Source of the DNA: Methylotenera sp.
GTDB taxonomy: Bacteria; Pseudomonadota; Gammaproteobacteria; Burkholderiales; Methylophilaceae
NCBI GenBank assembly: GCA_021732405.1
Contig: JAKFVB010000015.1
Location: 23,828-87,827, forward strand
DNA: 64,000 nucleotides
Direction: 5' to 3'
A model generated the notes under the pieces. That model did no database searches. It was not told the origin of the DNA and was given only the letters and a program-made list of their open reading frames with translations. Each line of letters begins with the position of its first letter. The stretch's first letter is position 1. A program made the translations under genes and the position numbers. This document shows, piece by piece, positions 1-11,002 of this stretch.

Positions 1-140
1 TTATTTTAAAAACAATAACTTACGATAATATTTAATTCGCGCAAGAAAACATGCACTTATACAGTGCATTTAAAAAGTAATTTTTTAAATGTGCGCAATA
101 GATTAGTGCATGCTGCGTCTGGCTTACTTAACCTGCTTAA

Positions 141-1007
141 CTACTCAATATTCTGAATTTGCTCACGCATTTGTTCTATCAACACTTTCAGCTCCATGGA
201 AATCTGGCTTGTTTCTACTGCCACCGATTTTGAGCCCAATGTATTCGCTTCACGATTCATTTCCTGCATTAAAAAATCTAAGCGCTTACCCACCGCACCG
301 CCTGCTTGCAAAATACGTTTCACTTCTGATATGTGCGAGTCTAGTCGTGATAATTCTTCATCTACATCAATGCGTTGCGCGTACAGCACCATTTCTTGGC
401 GAATGCGGTCATCGTCATGGCTATTAGTCGCCTCATGCAATTTTGTGCTTAACTTTGCTTGATACTGCGCAATTAAATTAGGCATCATCGGCTTTACTCT
501 GGTTACATGTTGCTCAATTTGTTGCAATCTATCCAAAATAACGGCTTTTAGTTTTTCACCCTCACGCGCACGCGCATCGATTAAATGCTGCAAAACTTGA
601 TTCAATACCTGCTTAAAATCCGCTTCAAGCGCATCGGCATCTAAGGCTTCCGATATCATTACCCCTGGCATGCGTAAAATATCCAGCATATTCACTGGTT
701 GCGTGTGTGGAAAATATTGCGCGGCAATTTTTGCGCTCTCGGCAATTTGTTGCAAAACGGTATGATTAAGCTGCGGCACACTATCTACGCCAGCTTCACG
801 CATCATGCTCATGCGAACATCCACTTTGCCACGGCCCAATTTAGCTTGAATCAATTCGCGTGCAGTGGCTTCAAATAGGCGTAAATTATCATCCAACTTG
901 AGTTGTAACTCTAAATAGCGGTGATTGACCGAACGGCACTCAACCAGCAAAATACCTTGTTTGGTGTTATGTTCTTGCGACGCATAGCCTGTCATGCTTA
1001 ATATCAT
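141..1007 (-). CDS. yicC: YicC family endoribonuclease/stress-induced protein; start set at internal MILSMTGYAS
   Basis: Translation MILSMTGYASQEH...VECRSVNHRYLELQLKL...SKSVAVETSQISMELKVLIEQMREQIQNIE is typical YicC. Confidence 0.93.
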   Translation of the reverse strand: MILSMTGYASQEHNTKQGILLVECRSVNHRYLELQLKLDDNLRLFEATARELIQAKLGRGKVDVRMSMMREAGVDSVPQLNHTVLQQIAESAKIAAQYFPHTQPVNMLDILRMPGVMISEALDADALEADFKQVLNQVLQHLIDARAREGEKLKAVILDRLQQIEQHVTRVKPMMPNLIAQYQAKLSTKLHEATNSHDDDRIRQEMVLYAQRIDVDEELSRLDSHISEVKRILQAGGAVGKRLDFLMQEMNREANTLGSKSVAVETSQISMELKVLIEQMREQIQNIE

Positions 1008-1178
1008 AGTTGTGTTCTTAAGTTGATTTGTTAAAGTAATTTGTGATAATTGTATCAAACACCTATGATTTAACGTGGTTTTTATGCGAGAATGCGTAAA
1101 TTAAATGATTTAAGATTCAATATCTTAATAACAAAACTAGAATTTTTGCACGCGAGATGACAGGCTACACTTAACTAG

Positions 1179-2120
1179 ATGGCTACACTTAAAAATCAAT
1201 CTTTGCCTATCGGCTATATTCTGCAAGATTACATCATCACGCGCGTGCTAAGCACAGGCGGATTTAGTTTTGTCTATCTGGCACAAGATATGAACAAAAA
1301 TATTGTGGCCATTAAAGAATACATGCCCACTGGTTTGGCCTTGCGTGAGGATGGCGCAACCGTGCTACTGGGTAGCGATGACGATGCCGCCACTTTTAAA
1401 CACGGCCTAAAATGCTTTTTTGAAGAAGGTCTGGCATTAGCCAAAATTGACCATAAAAATATCGTGCGGGTGCTAAATTTCTTTAGAGAAAACAATACTG
1501 TTTACATGGTGATGCAGTATGAGCGCGGCAAATCCTTACAAGACTTTATCCTGTCGCAAACTGAGCCTGTAAACGAAAAATTTGTGCGCCGTGTCTTTGG
1601 TGAGTTGCTAAATGGTCTGCGTGAAGTGCATACACAAAAGCTGCTGCACTTGGATATTAAGCCCGCCAATATTTATATTCGATTAGATGGCTCGCCTGTA
1701 TTGCTGGATTTTGGCTCTGCGCGCCAAACGCTCACGCAAACGCAATCTAAACTATCGCCCAGCTACACACCTGGCTTTGCGCCGCCAGAGCAATATTTTG
1801 AACGCAAACAATTAGGTCCGTGGAGCGATATTTATAGCGTAGGTGCCAGCATGTATTCTTGCTTGGCAAGGTCGGCACCAATGGCTGCTAATCAGCGCGT
1901 TAAAAAAGATTTTCTGGCGCCTGCCACCAAAGTAGGCAAAGGCATTTACACACAAGAATTACTGCAAATTATTGATAACTGCCTCAAGCTTAATTATCTC
2001 GATAGGCCACAGAGCGTATTTTCATTACAGAAGACTTTATTTGAAATTGTTCCCCCAATTGAGGTAAAGAAGCCTAGTTTAGCCAAAAAAATTAAAGACG
2101 CTTTAAACAAACCACTTTAA
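1179..2120 (+). CDS. Serine/threonine protein kinase
   Basis: Hanks-type motifs: VAIKEYMP, HLDIKPANIYIR, LLDFGSAR, PPEQY, GPWSDIYSVGASMY. Confidence 0.92.
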   Translation: MATLKNQSLPIGYILQDYIITRVLSTGGFSFVYLAQDMNKNIVAIKEYMPTGLALREDGATVLLGSDDDAATFKHGLKCFFEEGLALAKIDHKNIVRVLNFFRENNTVYMVMQYERGKSLQDFILSQTEPVNEKFVRRVFGELLNGLREVHTQKLLHLDIKPANIYIRLDGSPVLLDFGSARQTLTQTQSKLSPSYTPGFAPPEQYFERKQLGPWSDIYSVGASMYSCLARSAPMAANQRVKKDFLAPATKVGKGIYTQELLQIIDNCLKLNYLDRPQSVFSLQKTLFEIVPPIEVKKPSLAKKIKDALNKPL

Positions 2121-2172
2121 GATAGCAATTGACACATTAATCACATAAAAACACTCAATAATAGCTGCTTAA

Positions 2173-3102
2173 ATGAAATTTTCTATCTACCAAAACAGCC
2201 GCCAAGGGCCCAGAAATTATAACCAAGATCGCTTGGCTTATTCCTACAGCAAAGATGCACTATTGTTAGTATTGGCTGATGGCATGGGCGGCCACCGCAA
2301 TGGCGAAGTGGCTGCACATTTGGCCGTTAAAACCCTGACCGATGCTTTTCAACGCTTGGCAGTGCCTTTTTTAAGTAGCCCAGCTAAGTTCTTAATTGAC
2401 CATATTCAGCAAGTGCACGACATGATTGATAACGTCACCCAACGTGACGAATTAATAGAATCCCCACGCACGACCATCGTGGTTGCCATTATTCAGCGCG
2501 GATTTTTGTACTGCGCGCATGTGGGCGATTCTCGGTTGTATCATTTTCGCGATGGTCATTTGCTGTTCCGCACCGAAGATCATTCAGTCGTGCAATCGCT
2601 GTACAAAAAGGGCATGATTACCAAAGAAGAAATGGCTACGCACCCTTATAAAAACAAGGTGTACAACTGTTTAGGTGGCGAAACGCCGCCGCAAATCGAT
2701 TTATCTGACCGTTTTGAGCTGCTAGAAGGCGATACTATTCTGTTGTGTACAGATGGCGTTTGGGGCGTATTAAGCGATCAGCAAATTAAAGAAATTATTC
2801 AACAACATATTGTGATTGCCGATGCCACCAATAAACTGATGGATAGCGCAGAATTTGCCAGCGATGAACGTGGCGATAATATGAGCGCGATTGGCTTGCA
2901 ATGGGGTGATAGGCAACAAAGCAGTAACGCAGTTTCTACTCAACTGATGCCGTTGGGCGAAACCACTACTATTATGAACACCGTTCAACAGCATAATAAA
3001 GACGGTATGAATTTAAATGATTTGTCCGATGATGACATTGAAAGCACCATTGCCGAAATTCAAAATGCGTTGAATAAAACGCAGCAAAAGCCAAAAATTT
3101 AA
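2173..3102 (+). CDS. PP2C-type serine/threonine protein phosphatase
   Basis: NYNQDRLAY, LVLADGMGGHRNGEVAA, AHVGDSRLYHFRDG, LLCTDGVWGVLSD, SDERGDNMSAI. Confidence 0.93.
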   Translation: MKFSIYQNSRQGPRNYNQDRLAYSYSKDALLLVLADGMGGHRNGEVAAHLAVKTLTDAFQRLAVPFLSSPAKFLIDHIQQVHDMIDNVTQRDELIESPRTTIVVAIIQRGFLYCAHVGDSRLYHFRDGHLLFRTEDHSVVQSLYKKGMITKEEMATHPYKNKVYNCLGGETPPQIDLSDRFELLEGDTILLCTDGVWGVLSDQQIKEIIQQHIVIADATNKLMDSAEFASDERGDNMSAIGLQWGDRQQSSNAVSTQLMPLGETTTIMNTVQQHNKDGMNLNDLSDDDIESTIAEIQNALNKTQQKPKI

Positions 3103-3216
3103 CCTAATTTTAGGGTTAAGTAGCGCGTCTAAGCGTTATCTGTTGTTAAGTTTTATCAGTCTCAATAATGCATGGCTTATAATGTGTGTTTATTTCATAC
3201 AGATTAAGCACTTACT

Positions 3217-3945
3217 ATGCATACCAACAACCGCCCAAGCCAACGCGCAAACAACCAACTTCGTGCAGTAGAAATCATCCGCCATTACACCAAACATGCC
3301 GAAGGCTCTGTGCTGGTTAAGTTCGGCGACACCCATGTGTTGTGTACTGCCAGTGTAGAAGAAAAAGTACCCAGCTTTTTAAAAGGCAAAAATCAAGGCT
3401 GGGTAACGGCTGAATACGGCATGTTGCCACGCTCAACGGGCAGCCGCATGGATAGAGAAGCCGCAAAAGGCAAACAATCTGGACGCACGCAAGAGATTCA
3501 GCGCTTGATTGGCCGCAGCTTGCGCGCGATTATCGACCTTGAAAAACTGGGCGAACGCAGCGTGCATATTGATTGCGATGTCATTCAAGCCGATGGCGGC
3601 ACGCGCACGGCCAGCATCACTGGTGCTTATGTCGCTTTGAGTGATGCGATATCGACTTTGTTAAAATCAGGAAAAATTACTGAAAATCCATTAAAACAAG
3701 CGGTTGCTGCCATTTCGGTTGGTGTTTATAAAGGCATTCCTGTATTAGATTTAGATTATATTGAAGACTCGGACTGCGATACCGATATGAATGTCGTGAT
3801 GACGGCGGATGGCGGATTTGTAGAGATTCAAGGCACGGCTGAAGGTGAGCCTTTTGCGCGCGAAACCATGAACGCGATGCTGGACTTAGCCGCTAGCGGC
3901 ATCAATGATTTGTTAGCCAAACAAAAAGACGTTTTAAGTATTTAA
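3217..3945 (+). CDS. rph: Ribonuclease PH
   Basis: [15 protein letters not shown]...[44 protein letters not shown]. Confidence 0.97.
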   Translation: MHTNNRPSQRANNQLRAVEIIRHYTKHAEGSVLVKFGDTHVLCTASVEEKVPSFLKGKNQGWVTAEYGMLPRSTGSRMDREAAKGKQSGRTQEIQRLIGRSLRAIIDLEKLGERSVHIDCDVIQADGGTRTASITGAYVALSDAISTLLKSGKITENPLKQAVAAISVGVYKGIPVLDLDYIEDSDCDTDMNVVMTADGGFVEIQGTAEGEPFARETMNAMLDLAASGINDLLAKQKDVLSI

Positions 3946-3958
3946 TTTAAGCTTTCGT

Positions 3959-4552
3959 ATGTTAAAACAGTTAGTCATTGCGTCAGGCAACCAAGGCAAA
4001 CTTGCCGAAATTCAAGCTTTGTTACAGCCGTTAAATATAGAAGTTTTACCGCAATCGGCTTTTAACGTAACAGAAGCGTCTGAACCGCACTGTACATTTA
4101 TTGAAAACGCCTTAGCCAAAGCCCGCCACGCCAGCCTTGCTACAGGCTTACCTGCGCTAGCAGACGATTCAGGCTTATGTTTAGAAGCATTACAAGGCGC
4201 ACCAGGTGTGCATTCTGCTTATTTTTCTGGCGTTAAAGATGATGCAAAAAATAACGCGCATTTACTTAACACCTTAAAACAGCATGAAAATCGTTTTGCA
4301 CATTACTACTGCTGTTTGGTACTAGTGCGCAAACATGATGACCCGCAGCCGCTGATTGCAGAGGGTATTTGGAAAGGTTCTATTTTAAAAAAAGCGCGTG
4401 GCGATAACGGTTTTGGCTATGACCCGCTATTTTTAGACGCGATTACAGGCCAATCTGCCGCCGAATTAACGCCAGAAATTAAAAATAAACTCAGTCATCG
4501 CGGCCATGCTTTGCGTAAAATGCTGCAATTAATTCAGCACTTAACGTACTAA
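3959..4552 (+). CDS. rdgB: Non-canonical purine NTP pyrophosphatase (RdgB/HAM1)
   Basis: LVIASGNQGKLAEIQALL, ALADDSGLCLEALQGAPGVHSAYFSG, DNGFGYDPLF, LSHRGHALRKM. Confidence 0.96.
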   Translation: MLKQLVIASGNQGKLAEIQALLQPLNIEVLPQSAFNVTEASEPHCTFIENALAKARHASLATGLPALADDSGLCLEALQGAPGVHSAYFSGVKDDAKNNAHLLNTLKQHENRFAHYYCCLVLVRKHDDPQPLIAEGIWKGSILKKARGDNGFGYDPLFLDAITGQSAAELTPEIKNKLSHRGHALRKMLQLIQHLTY

Positions 4553-4561
4553 TATTCTCAA

Positions 4562-4777
4562 ATGAAAAATTTACCAACTTGGGTTCGTGATGACAAAAGC
4601 ATCGTTGCCTGCACCGAAAAAATTAAAGTCATGTCGGATAACTTTGAAGAGATTCAGCAAATGATGCAAGATGCTTTTGAAGACGGCTTGCTGATGGAAG
4701 TGAATGAGGCGCAAATGCGCGCGACATTGAATTTGATTGTTGAAGAACTGATTAACCCATATAAAAAAGGCGAATAA
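4562..4777 (+). CDS. Small conserved hypothetical protein between rdgB and hemW
   Basis: 71-aa ORF tightly packed between two conserved genes. Confidence 0.6.
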   Translation: MKNLPTWVRDDKSIVACTEKIKVMSDNFEEIQQMMQDAFEDGLLMEVNEAQMRATLNLIVEELINPYKKGE

Positions 4778-4781
4778 TCAT

Positions 4782-6020
4782 TTGAAAAAGATTATTCCGA
4801 TTAACGCTGAAACAAACTTTAATATCGCAAAACCGATTAATACCACTTCACCCGTTTTAGGTGAGGCTACGCTATCGGGCTTAACTAATCCGCCGCCTTT
4901 ATCGCTGTATATTCATATTCCTTGGTGCGTAAAAAAGTGTCCTTATTGCGATTTTAATTCGCATGAATCGCGCACTGAGATACCCGAAAAACGCTATGTA
5001 GCGGCGTTGATTGCGGATTTAGAACAATCTGTACCGCGCGTTTATGGACGCAAAATCAAAAGTGTATTTTTTGGTGGTGGTACGCCCAGTTTGTTTTCGG
5101 CTGAATCGATTGATGAAATTTTAAGTGCTGTACGCATGTTAACTCCGTTGGAATACGGCGCTGAGATTACGCTGGAAGCCAACCCTGGCACGGTAGAAAC
5201 AGCACGTTTTGCAGCTTATAAGCAGGCAGATGTTAACCGTATTTCGCTAGGCATTCAAAGTTTTAATGCAGATTATCTCAAAGCGCTTGGCCGTATTCAT
5301 GATGACAAGCAAGCGATACAAGCCGCAGAGTTGGCACTTAACACCTTTGAGCGGGTGAATTTGGATGTGATGTATGCGCTGCCGAATCAAAGTTTAGAGC
5401 ATGCATTACAAGATGCGCGTCAAGCAGTCGCTTTAAATCCAGACCATTTATCGTTTTATCACTTAACTTTAGAGCCGAATACGCCATTTCATCGCACGCC
5501 GCCTAGCTTGCCTGATGATGATGTCAGTGCAGATATGCAGGAGCAGATTGAAGCATTGTTGGGCGAGCATGGTTATGAACATTATGAAACGTCTGCTTTT
5601 TGTAAGCCCAAGAGTCAATCACGACATAACTTAAATTACTGGCAATTTGGCGATTATTTAGGCATTGGTGCAGGCGCGCATTCCAAACTCAGCTATCACG
5701 ATAAAATCACCCGTGAAACGCGCCATAAACACCCAAAAGCGTTTATGGAAAATGCTGAAAATGGCAACGCGGTGGACAATAGCTGGCAGATTGCACAGGC
5801 TGATTTAGGCTTTGAATTTATGATGAACGCACTGCGATTAACTGATGGCGTTGAGACTGGCTTGTTTCAGCAACGCACAGGATTAAGCTTGCAAACCATG
5901 CATGCAGGGCTGGCGGCGGCAACTAAAAAAGGCTTAATCACACAAGACTTAACGCGCATTAAACCGACTGCGCTTGGCCAGCGCTATTTAAACGATTTAT
6001 TGGGCTTATTATTAAATTAA
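4782..6020 (+). CDS. hemW: Radical SAM heme chaperone HemW
   Basis: LSLYIHIPWCVKKCPYCDFNSH radical SAM CxxxCxxC; VFFGGGTPSLF; RISLGIQSFN. Confidence 0.94.
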   Translation: MKKIIPINAETNFNIAKPINTTSPVLGEATLSGLTNPPPLSLYIHIPWCVKKCPYCDFNSHESRTEIPEKRYVAALIADLEQSVPRVYGRKIKSVFFGGGTPSLFSAESIDEILSAVRMLTPLEYGAEITLEANPGTVETARFAAYKQADVNRISLGIQSFNADYLKALGRIHDDKQAIQAAELALNTFERVNLDVMYALPNQSLEHALQDARQAVALNPDHLSFYHLTLEPNTPFHRTPPSLPDDDVSADMQEQIEALLGEHGYEHYETSAFCKPKSQSRHNLNYWQFGDYLGIGAGAHSKLSYHDKITRETRHKHPKAFMENAENGNAVDNSWQIAQADLGFEFMMNALRLTDGVETGLFQQRTGLSLQTMHAGLAAATKKGLITQDLTRIKPTALGQRYLNDLLGLLLN

Positions 6021-6037
6021 TGTTTTTAAGTTAATGC

Positions 6038-7660
6038 CTATTTTGACTCAAAATCTTTACGGGTATCCAATAGCGCTATCAGCATTAAAATTTCATCTAA
6101 CGCCGATTTACTAAAACCTGCTCGCTCACCATCACGATTATCGGTAATCAAACTACGCAAATACACACTTGCCAACTCGCTGGGCCATACAGCGTCCAGT
6201 TTTTCCATAATATGCGGAAAGTCTTCTAAATGTTGAGATACCACAATTGCCGCGTTGGTCGTCGCTAGGTCGTTTTCGTACCACACTGGCGTCATCACAT
6301 TAAACGTTTGATGCAGGCTTTTCGCGTATTCCTCAAACTCTTCTTTGGCATTAATTTTTCTAAATACTTCTAACAAATACAACCAATGATTAATAGAGGC
6401 TTTTGGCTGTGTTTCGATGGTTAACTTTAGGTGTGCAATCGCATCTTGCGTGCGATTAATGCTCATCAGCAGTTTTGCTTCTTCTAGGGTGGAAGAGGCT
6501 TTTTCCATTTCGGTATCTAAAAAAGCTTTCTTCGATTCGCTGGGCTGATGCTCAACAACATATTCAGACTCTTGCTCTGTGTCTTGCCATTGCTCACCAA
6601 AATGGGTGACCGTATCATCCTCCATACTTGGCATCGCTTCACTTAAGCGCGCTAACATGCGTTGACGATTTTTTCGTATTAAATAAGCGATAACACTGAG
6701 CAGAATCATGCCACCTAATATCAGCAATAATCCATATTTCAACCAATCAAATGCTGGCTTAATGGTCAGCGATGGCGCTGCTTGCTGGTCAACCACAGCA
6801 GGTGCAACAACAATCGCTGCAGGCACAGGATTTAAATTTTTAAATACTTTTTTAACAGGCGGCAATACTGTAGTTGTTTGCGTTTCAGGCGGCTTAACAT
6901 CGGCTACAGACGAATCCGCAACGGCATTTTTGCTTGTATCGATTGGCGTAACTTGAGTACTGGACGCCGTGCTTGCAGGAAAGCTTAGGGTTTTATCTAA
7001 AACCAACTTTAAATTGTTTAGTTTTTCTTGCAAAACACCTAATTTAATGTGCAAACGCTCTAACTCAGCTTTCAAAAAAGCATTTTTGCTGACTAAGGCC
7101 TCGTATTCTTGCAATAAAAAAGCAGGTATTCTGCTTGTGGTTTGCTTAATGCTGTAACTCAAATGCATCTTTTGACGCTGAGCTTTAGCGCGCTTTGCTT
7201 GAATCACGCCAACTTTTTGCGAAAGTGATTTAAGTGTAGGAATTTGCAATAATGTTGGCTCGTCAAACTCGTTGGTCGCCTTTAATTTTGGCTCCAAATC
7301 GGCATTTAAAGCGATTGTTTCCGCCACAAACTGCTTGCGCATCGTTTGGCTTTTAGGGTAAAACGAACGCGCAATATCGTTCAAGCTCTCACCTGGTATT
7401 GCTGGCCAAGCCATGGTCGTTGCCGTATCTCCGTCTACATTATTTGCACCAATCGACTGCGACATAATGGGTTCTGATGCGCTGTTATCTAGATTATTTT
7501 GGCTTGGGTTTTCTGTGTTGACAGGCTGAGATTGATTGACATCCGCTTCGCTTGGCGCTGCAGTTGTTGAAAGTGGTTCATCTATTACACCATCTATGGC
7601 GCGCACGGTGCTACCGAAAGTTAACGGTATCAGCAGCACAAAAATGAATGATTTTTTCAC
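6038..7660 (-). CDS. FimV-like membrane protein with signal peptide, coiled coil, single TM helix and TPR-like C-terminus
   Basis: N-terminal signal, LysM-like GESLNDIARSFYP, TM helix LLLILGGMILLSVIAYLI, C-terminal EEAKLLMSINRTQDAIAHLKLTIE. Confidence 0.7.
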   Translation of the reverse strand: MKKSFIFVLLIPLTFGSTVRAIDGVIDEPLSTTAAPSEADVNQSQPVNTENPSQNNLDNSASEPIMSQSIGANNVDGDTATTMAWPAIPGESLNDIARSFYPKSQTMRKQFVAETIALNADLEPKLKATNEFDEPTLLQIPTLKSLSQKVGVIQAKRAKAQRQKMHLSYSIKQTTSRIPAFLLQEYEALVSKNAFLKAELERLHIKLGVLQEKLNNLKLVLDKTLSFPASTASSTQVTPIDTSKNAVADSSVADVKPPETQTTTVLPPVKKVFKNLNPVPAAIVVAPAVVDQQAAPSLTIKPAFDWLKYGLLLILGGMILLSVIAYLIRKNRQRMLARLSEAMPSMEDDTVTHFGEQWQDTEQESEYVVEHQPSESKKAFLDTEMEKASSTLEEAKLLMSINRTQDAIAHLKLTIETQPKASINHWLYLLEVFRKINAKEEFEEYAKSLHQTFNVMTPVWYENDLATTNAAIVVSQHLEDFPHIMEKLDAVWPSELASVYLRSLITDNRDGERAGFSKSALDEILMLIALLDTRKDFESK

Positions 7661-7672
7661 AATATTGAGTGG

Positions 7673-9085
7673 TTAACTTAATAATTGACGGGCACGTTGA
7701 ATGGCTTTTTTGACTTGTACTGGCGCGGTTCCGCCAATATGGTTGCGGCTGGCTAATGAACCTTCTAGAGTTAATACCGCATACACGTCATCTTGAATCA
7801 TTTGGTTAAATTGCTGTAAATCTTTCAGCGGCAAATCCGCCAAATCGCATTTTTTTTGCACGGCGTGCTTTACCGCCAGCGCAACCGCTTCATGCGCATC
7901 TCTAAACGGTAATCCTTTTTTCACCAAATAATCGGCTAAATCGGTGGCGGTGGCAAAGCCCTCTAAAGCGGCTTGGCGCATATTGGCTTTATTTACTTCA
8001 ATGCCGCGCAACATATCCGCATAAATCGCCAGCGTCATTAAAATGGTATCTGCAGTATCAAATAACGGCTCTTTGTCTTCTTGATTATCTTTGTTGTAGG
8101 CCAGCGGCTGGCCTTTCATCAAAGTGAGCAAAGCGACCAGATGGCCATTGACGCGCCCAGTTTTACCGCGCACCAGCTCTGGTACGTCAGGGTTTTTCTT
8201 TTGCGGCATAATAGATGAACCCGTGCAAAAACGGTCAGCGATATCCACAAAAGCGAATCTGGGTGAAGACCATAAAATCAGCTCTTCAGAAAAACGCGAC
8301 AGATGCGTCATTAACAATGCACTAGCGGCGGTAAATTCAATGGCGAAATCGCGATCAGAAACCGCATCTAGAGAGTTTTCGCATACGCCATCAAAACCCA
8401 AACTTTTTGCCACCATTTCACGGTTAATCGGATAGCTGGTTCCTGCCAATGCAGCAGCACCTAAAGGCAGACGATTGATACGCTTGCGGCAATCGGCAAA
8501 ACGCTCTGCATCGCGTTTTAACATTTCAAAATAGGCCAGCAAATGATGGCCAAACGTCACTGGCTGTGCCACTTGTAAATGCGTAAAGCCTGGCATGATG
8601 GTGTCAGCATGCTGCTCAGCCAAATCCACAATGCTCAATTGCAGCTTTTTAATCGCCACTAAAATGTCATCTACTGTTGCACGTAACCACAGCCGCACAT
8701 CGGTTGCCACCTGGTCGTTACGGCTACGGCCTGTATGTAAGCGCTTACCTGCATCGCCGATTTTGTCGGTTAAGCGCTTTTCAATATTCAAATGTACATC
8801 TTCCAAATCCAGCAGCCATTCAAAGCTGCCCGCTTGAATTTCAGCCAAAATTTCAGCAAGACCTTGTTCAATTTTTGCTACATCATCCAAGCTGATAATG
8901 CCCTGCGCGCCCAGCATTTTAGCGTGCGCTGTTGAGCCTGCAATATCAAACTCGGCTAAACGTTTATCAAAACCAACCGATGCGGTGTACTTTTTAACCA
9001 GTTCTGCGACTGGTTCGTTAAAGCGGCCAGACCACGCGCTTGATTTTTTATTTAATGAGTTGTCTTGCACTAGTTTCTCTTGCAC
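7673..9085 (-). CDS. argH: Argininosuccinate lyase
   Basis: WSGRFNEPV...[20 protein letters not shown]...[20 protein letters not shown]. Confidence 0.98.
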   Translation of the reverse strand: MQEKLVQDNSLNKKSSAWSGRFNEPVAELVKKYTASVGFDKRLAEFDIAGSTAHAKMLGAQGIISLDDVAKIEQGLAEILAEIQAGSFEWLLDLEDVHLNIEKRLTDKIGDAGKRLHTGRSRNDQVATDVRLWLRATVDDILVAIKKLQLSIVDLAEQHADTIMPGFTHLQVAQPVTFGHHLLAYFEMLKRDAERFADCRKRINRLPLGAAALAGTSYPINREMVAKSLGFDGVCENSLDAVSDRDFAIEFTAASALLMTHLSRFSEELILWSSPRFAFVDIADRFCTGSSIMPQKKNPDVPELVRGKTGRVNGHLVALLTLMKGQPLAYNKDNQEDKEPLFDTADTILMTLAIYADMLRGIEVNKANMRQAALEGFATATDLADYLVKKGLPFRDAHEAVALAVKHAVQKKCDLADLPLKDLQQFNQMIQDDVYAVLTLEGSLASRNHIGGTAPVQVKKAIQRARQLLS

Positions 9086-9140
9086 CGTGTAATGGCTTTC
9101 TTGGCTTTAATTATGAAAATTTTCGTTAATAATAATATAC

Positions 9141-10175
9141 TTGTGCATTCATTATAACGAACTATACGCCGTGCGCAAAAATAGCCGTTTACCTAATTTA
9201 CACAATCTTGGCATACACCTACGTATTTTGCTGATTGTGAACCTATTAACCGCTATTACAGCGATTTTATTCAGCCAACAATTTAACGAATTTTTACCTT
9301 TATTAGCCGAATTATCGGCAATAGTGCAGCCTATTTTACTGCTTAGCATGTTAAGCCTGTATACGCTGCATCCATTGTTGAATAAATTACCTTACTGGCT
9401 TGGTATTATCGTCATTTTTTTGTTAGAAATTGGCCTTACTTTTCTAGTATTTGTTGTATTTAATCAACTGTTTTCGTTTGAGGATATTCCAAGTGTCTAT
9501 CGTGCCTGCCTATTAAGTGCAATTGTCACTGGTATTGTATTTTACTATTTTCATTTGCAGCAGCGCGCTTACTCGCCTGCTATTGCAGAAGCGCGCTTGC
9601 AAGCCTTGCAAGCGCGAATTCGCCCGCATTTTTTATTTAATAGCATTAATGCCGTTTTGTCGTTGATTCGTAGCCAACCCAAGCGCGCCGAAACCGCATT
9701 AGAAGATATGGCCGATTTATTCCGCGTGCTGATGGCTGATAATCGCGATTTGGTACCGTTAGCGCAAGAAATTGCCCTATGCCGCCAATATTTGGCACTA
9801 GAAAAATTACGCTTAGAAGAGCGATTACAAATCACATGGCAAATAGACAACATGCCGCCAGATGCAATGATTCCGCCTTTAATCTTGCAACCACTACTTG
9901 AAAACGCGGTGTATCACGGAATTGAGCCGATGGCTGAAGGCGGCGAAATTATCGTCACTATTTACACGCGACACAAAGAGTTGCACATTAGCATCAGCAA
10001 CCCATATGCACCGCAAAATCAACATCATGCGGGCAATAAAATGGCGCTCAAAAATATTAAAGAGCGCTTAAGTTTACATTTTGATTTAGAAGCATCACTT
10101 AAAGCAGAAGCAACACAACTTAGCGACAAACAAAACCGTTATGAAGTGCATATTCGCTTGCCGCACACGCATTAA
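9141..10175 (+). CDS. LytS/AlgZ-type sensor histidine kinase
   Basis: Multi-TM N-terminus; ARLQALQARIRPHFLFNSINAVLSLIR (His_kinase, PF06580 type); PPLILQPLLENAVYHGIE. Confidence 0.9.
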   Translation: MCIHYNELYAVRKNSRLPNLHNLGIHLRILLIVNLLTAITAILFSQQFNEFLPLLAELSAIVQPILLLSMLSLYTLHPLLNKLPYWLGIIVIFLLEIGLTFLVFVVFNQLFSFEDIPSVYRACLLSAIVTGIVFYYFHLQQRAYSPAIAEARLQALQARIRPHFLFNSINAVLSLIRSQPKRAETALEDMADLFRVLMADNRDLVPLAQEIALCRQYLALEKLRLEERLQITWQIDNMPPDAMIPPLILQPLLENAVYHGIEPMAEGGEIIVTIYTRHKELHISISNPYAPQNQHHAGNKMALKNIKERLSLHFDLEASLKAEATQLSDKQNRYEVHIRLPHTH

Positions 10176-10229
10176 ATGACTGCATTAACTTAACACTAAA
10201 ATAAACTAAAAAAATTTCGCTTAAAAAAC

Positions 10230-10958
10230 ATGTTAACTATTTTAATTGCCGATGACGAAACGCCCGCGCGCAATCGCTTGCGTGATTTGCTGGGCGATAT
10301 TGCCGATGTAACGATTGTTGCCGAAGCCAAAAATGGCAAGGAAGCGATTGATTTGGCCATGCAAACCAAACCCGATTTAATGTTATTGGATATACGCATG
10401 CCGCTGATGGATGGCATTGAAGCCGCCCAGCATGCGCAAAAACTCGAACCCAAACCTCATATTATTTTTACTACCGCATTTGATGCTTACGCGATTAAAG
10501 CATTTGATTTAAACGCGATTGATTACCTACTCAAACCGATTCGCTTAGAACGCCTGCAAACCGCGATTGATAAAGCGCATGCGCTTAAACCCAAGCAGAT
10601 TGAAGCCTTAAAGCCACTGCAAAAAATGCGCAGCCATCTCAGCATTCATGAGCGCGGCCGTGTGATTTTGGTGCCTATTGAACAGATTATTTACCTGCGA
10701 GCCGAACTGAAATACATCACGGTGCGCACCGCAGAACGTGAGTATTTGATTGAAGAATCGCTCACCCATCTAGAAACTGAATTCGGTGAGCGATTTATGC
10801 GCCTGCATCGCAATTGCTTGGTTGCGCCATTATTTATTATTGGCTATGAAAAACGACTCAATGAAGCCAACGAAGAGCGCTGGGTGGCTTTATTAAAAGA
10901 TATCCCCGAAACCGTTGCCATTAGCCGCCGCCAACAACATCTGGTTCGGCAAAGCTAG
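10230..10958 (+). CDS. LytTR-type response regulator (AlgR-like)
   Basis: Receiver ILIADDETPARNRLRDLL...LDIRMPLMDGIEAA plus C-terminal LytTR domain. Confidence 0.92.
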   Translation: MLTILIADDETPARNRLRDLLGDIADVTIVAEAKNGKEAIDLAMQTKPDLMLLDIRMPLMDGIEAAQHAQKLEPKPHIIFTTAFDAYAIKAFDLNAIDYLLKPIRLERLQTAIDKAHALKPKQIEALKPLQKMRSHLSIHERGRVILVPIEQIIYLRAELKYITVRTAEREYLIEESLTHLETEFGERFMRLHRNCLVAPLFIIGYEKRLNEANEERWVALLKDIPETVAISRRQQHLVRQS

Positions 10959-11002
10959 CGCGCAAAACTTAACACCTTAAACAAGACGAAAAATATTAGC
11001 GT

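Noticed and set aside
110-462. ORFs 110-427 and 196-462 on the plus strand
   Set aside because: Antisense to the well-supported yicC coding frame, with no recognisable domains or RBS.
1179-3102. Type VI secretion regulatory kinase/phosphatase pair
   Set aside because: No T6SS structural genes in the window; neighbours are yicC and rph, a conserved housekeeping context.
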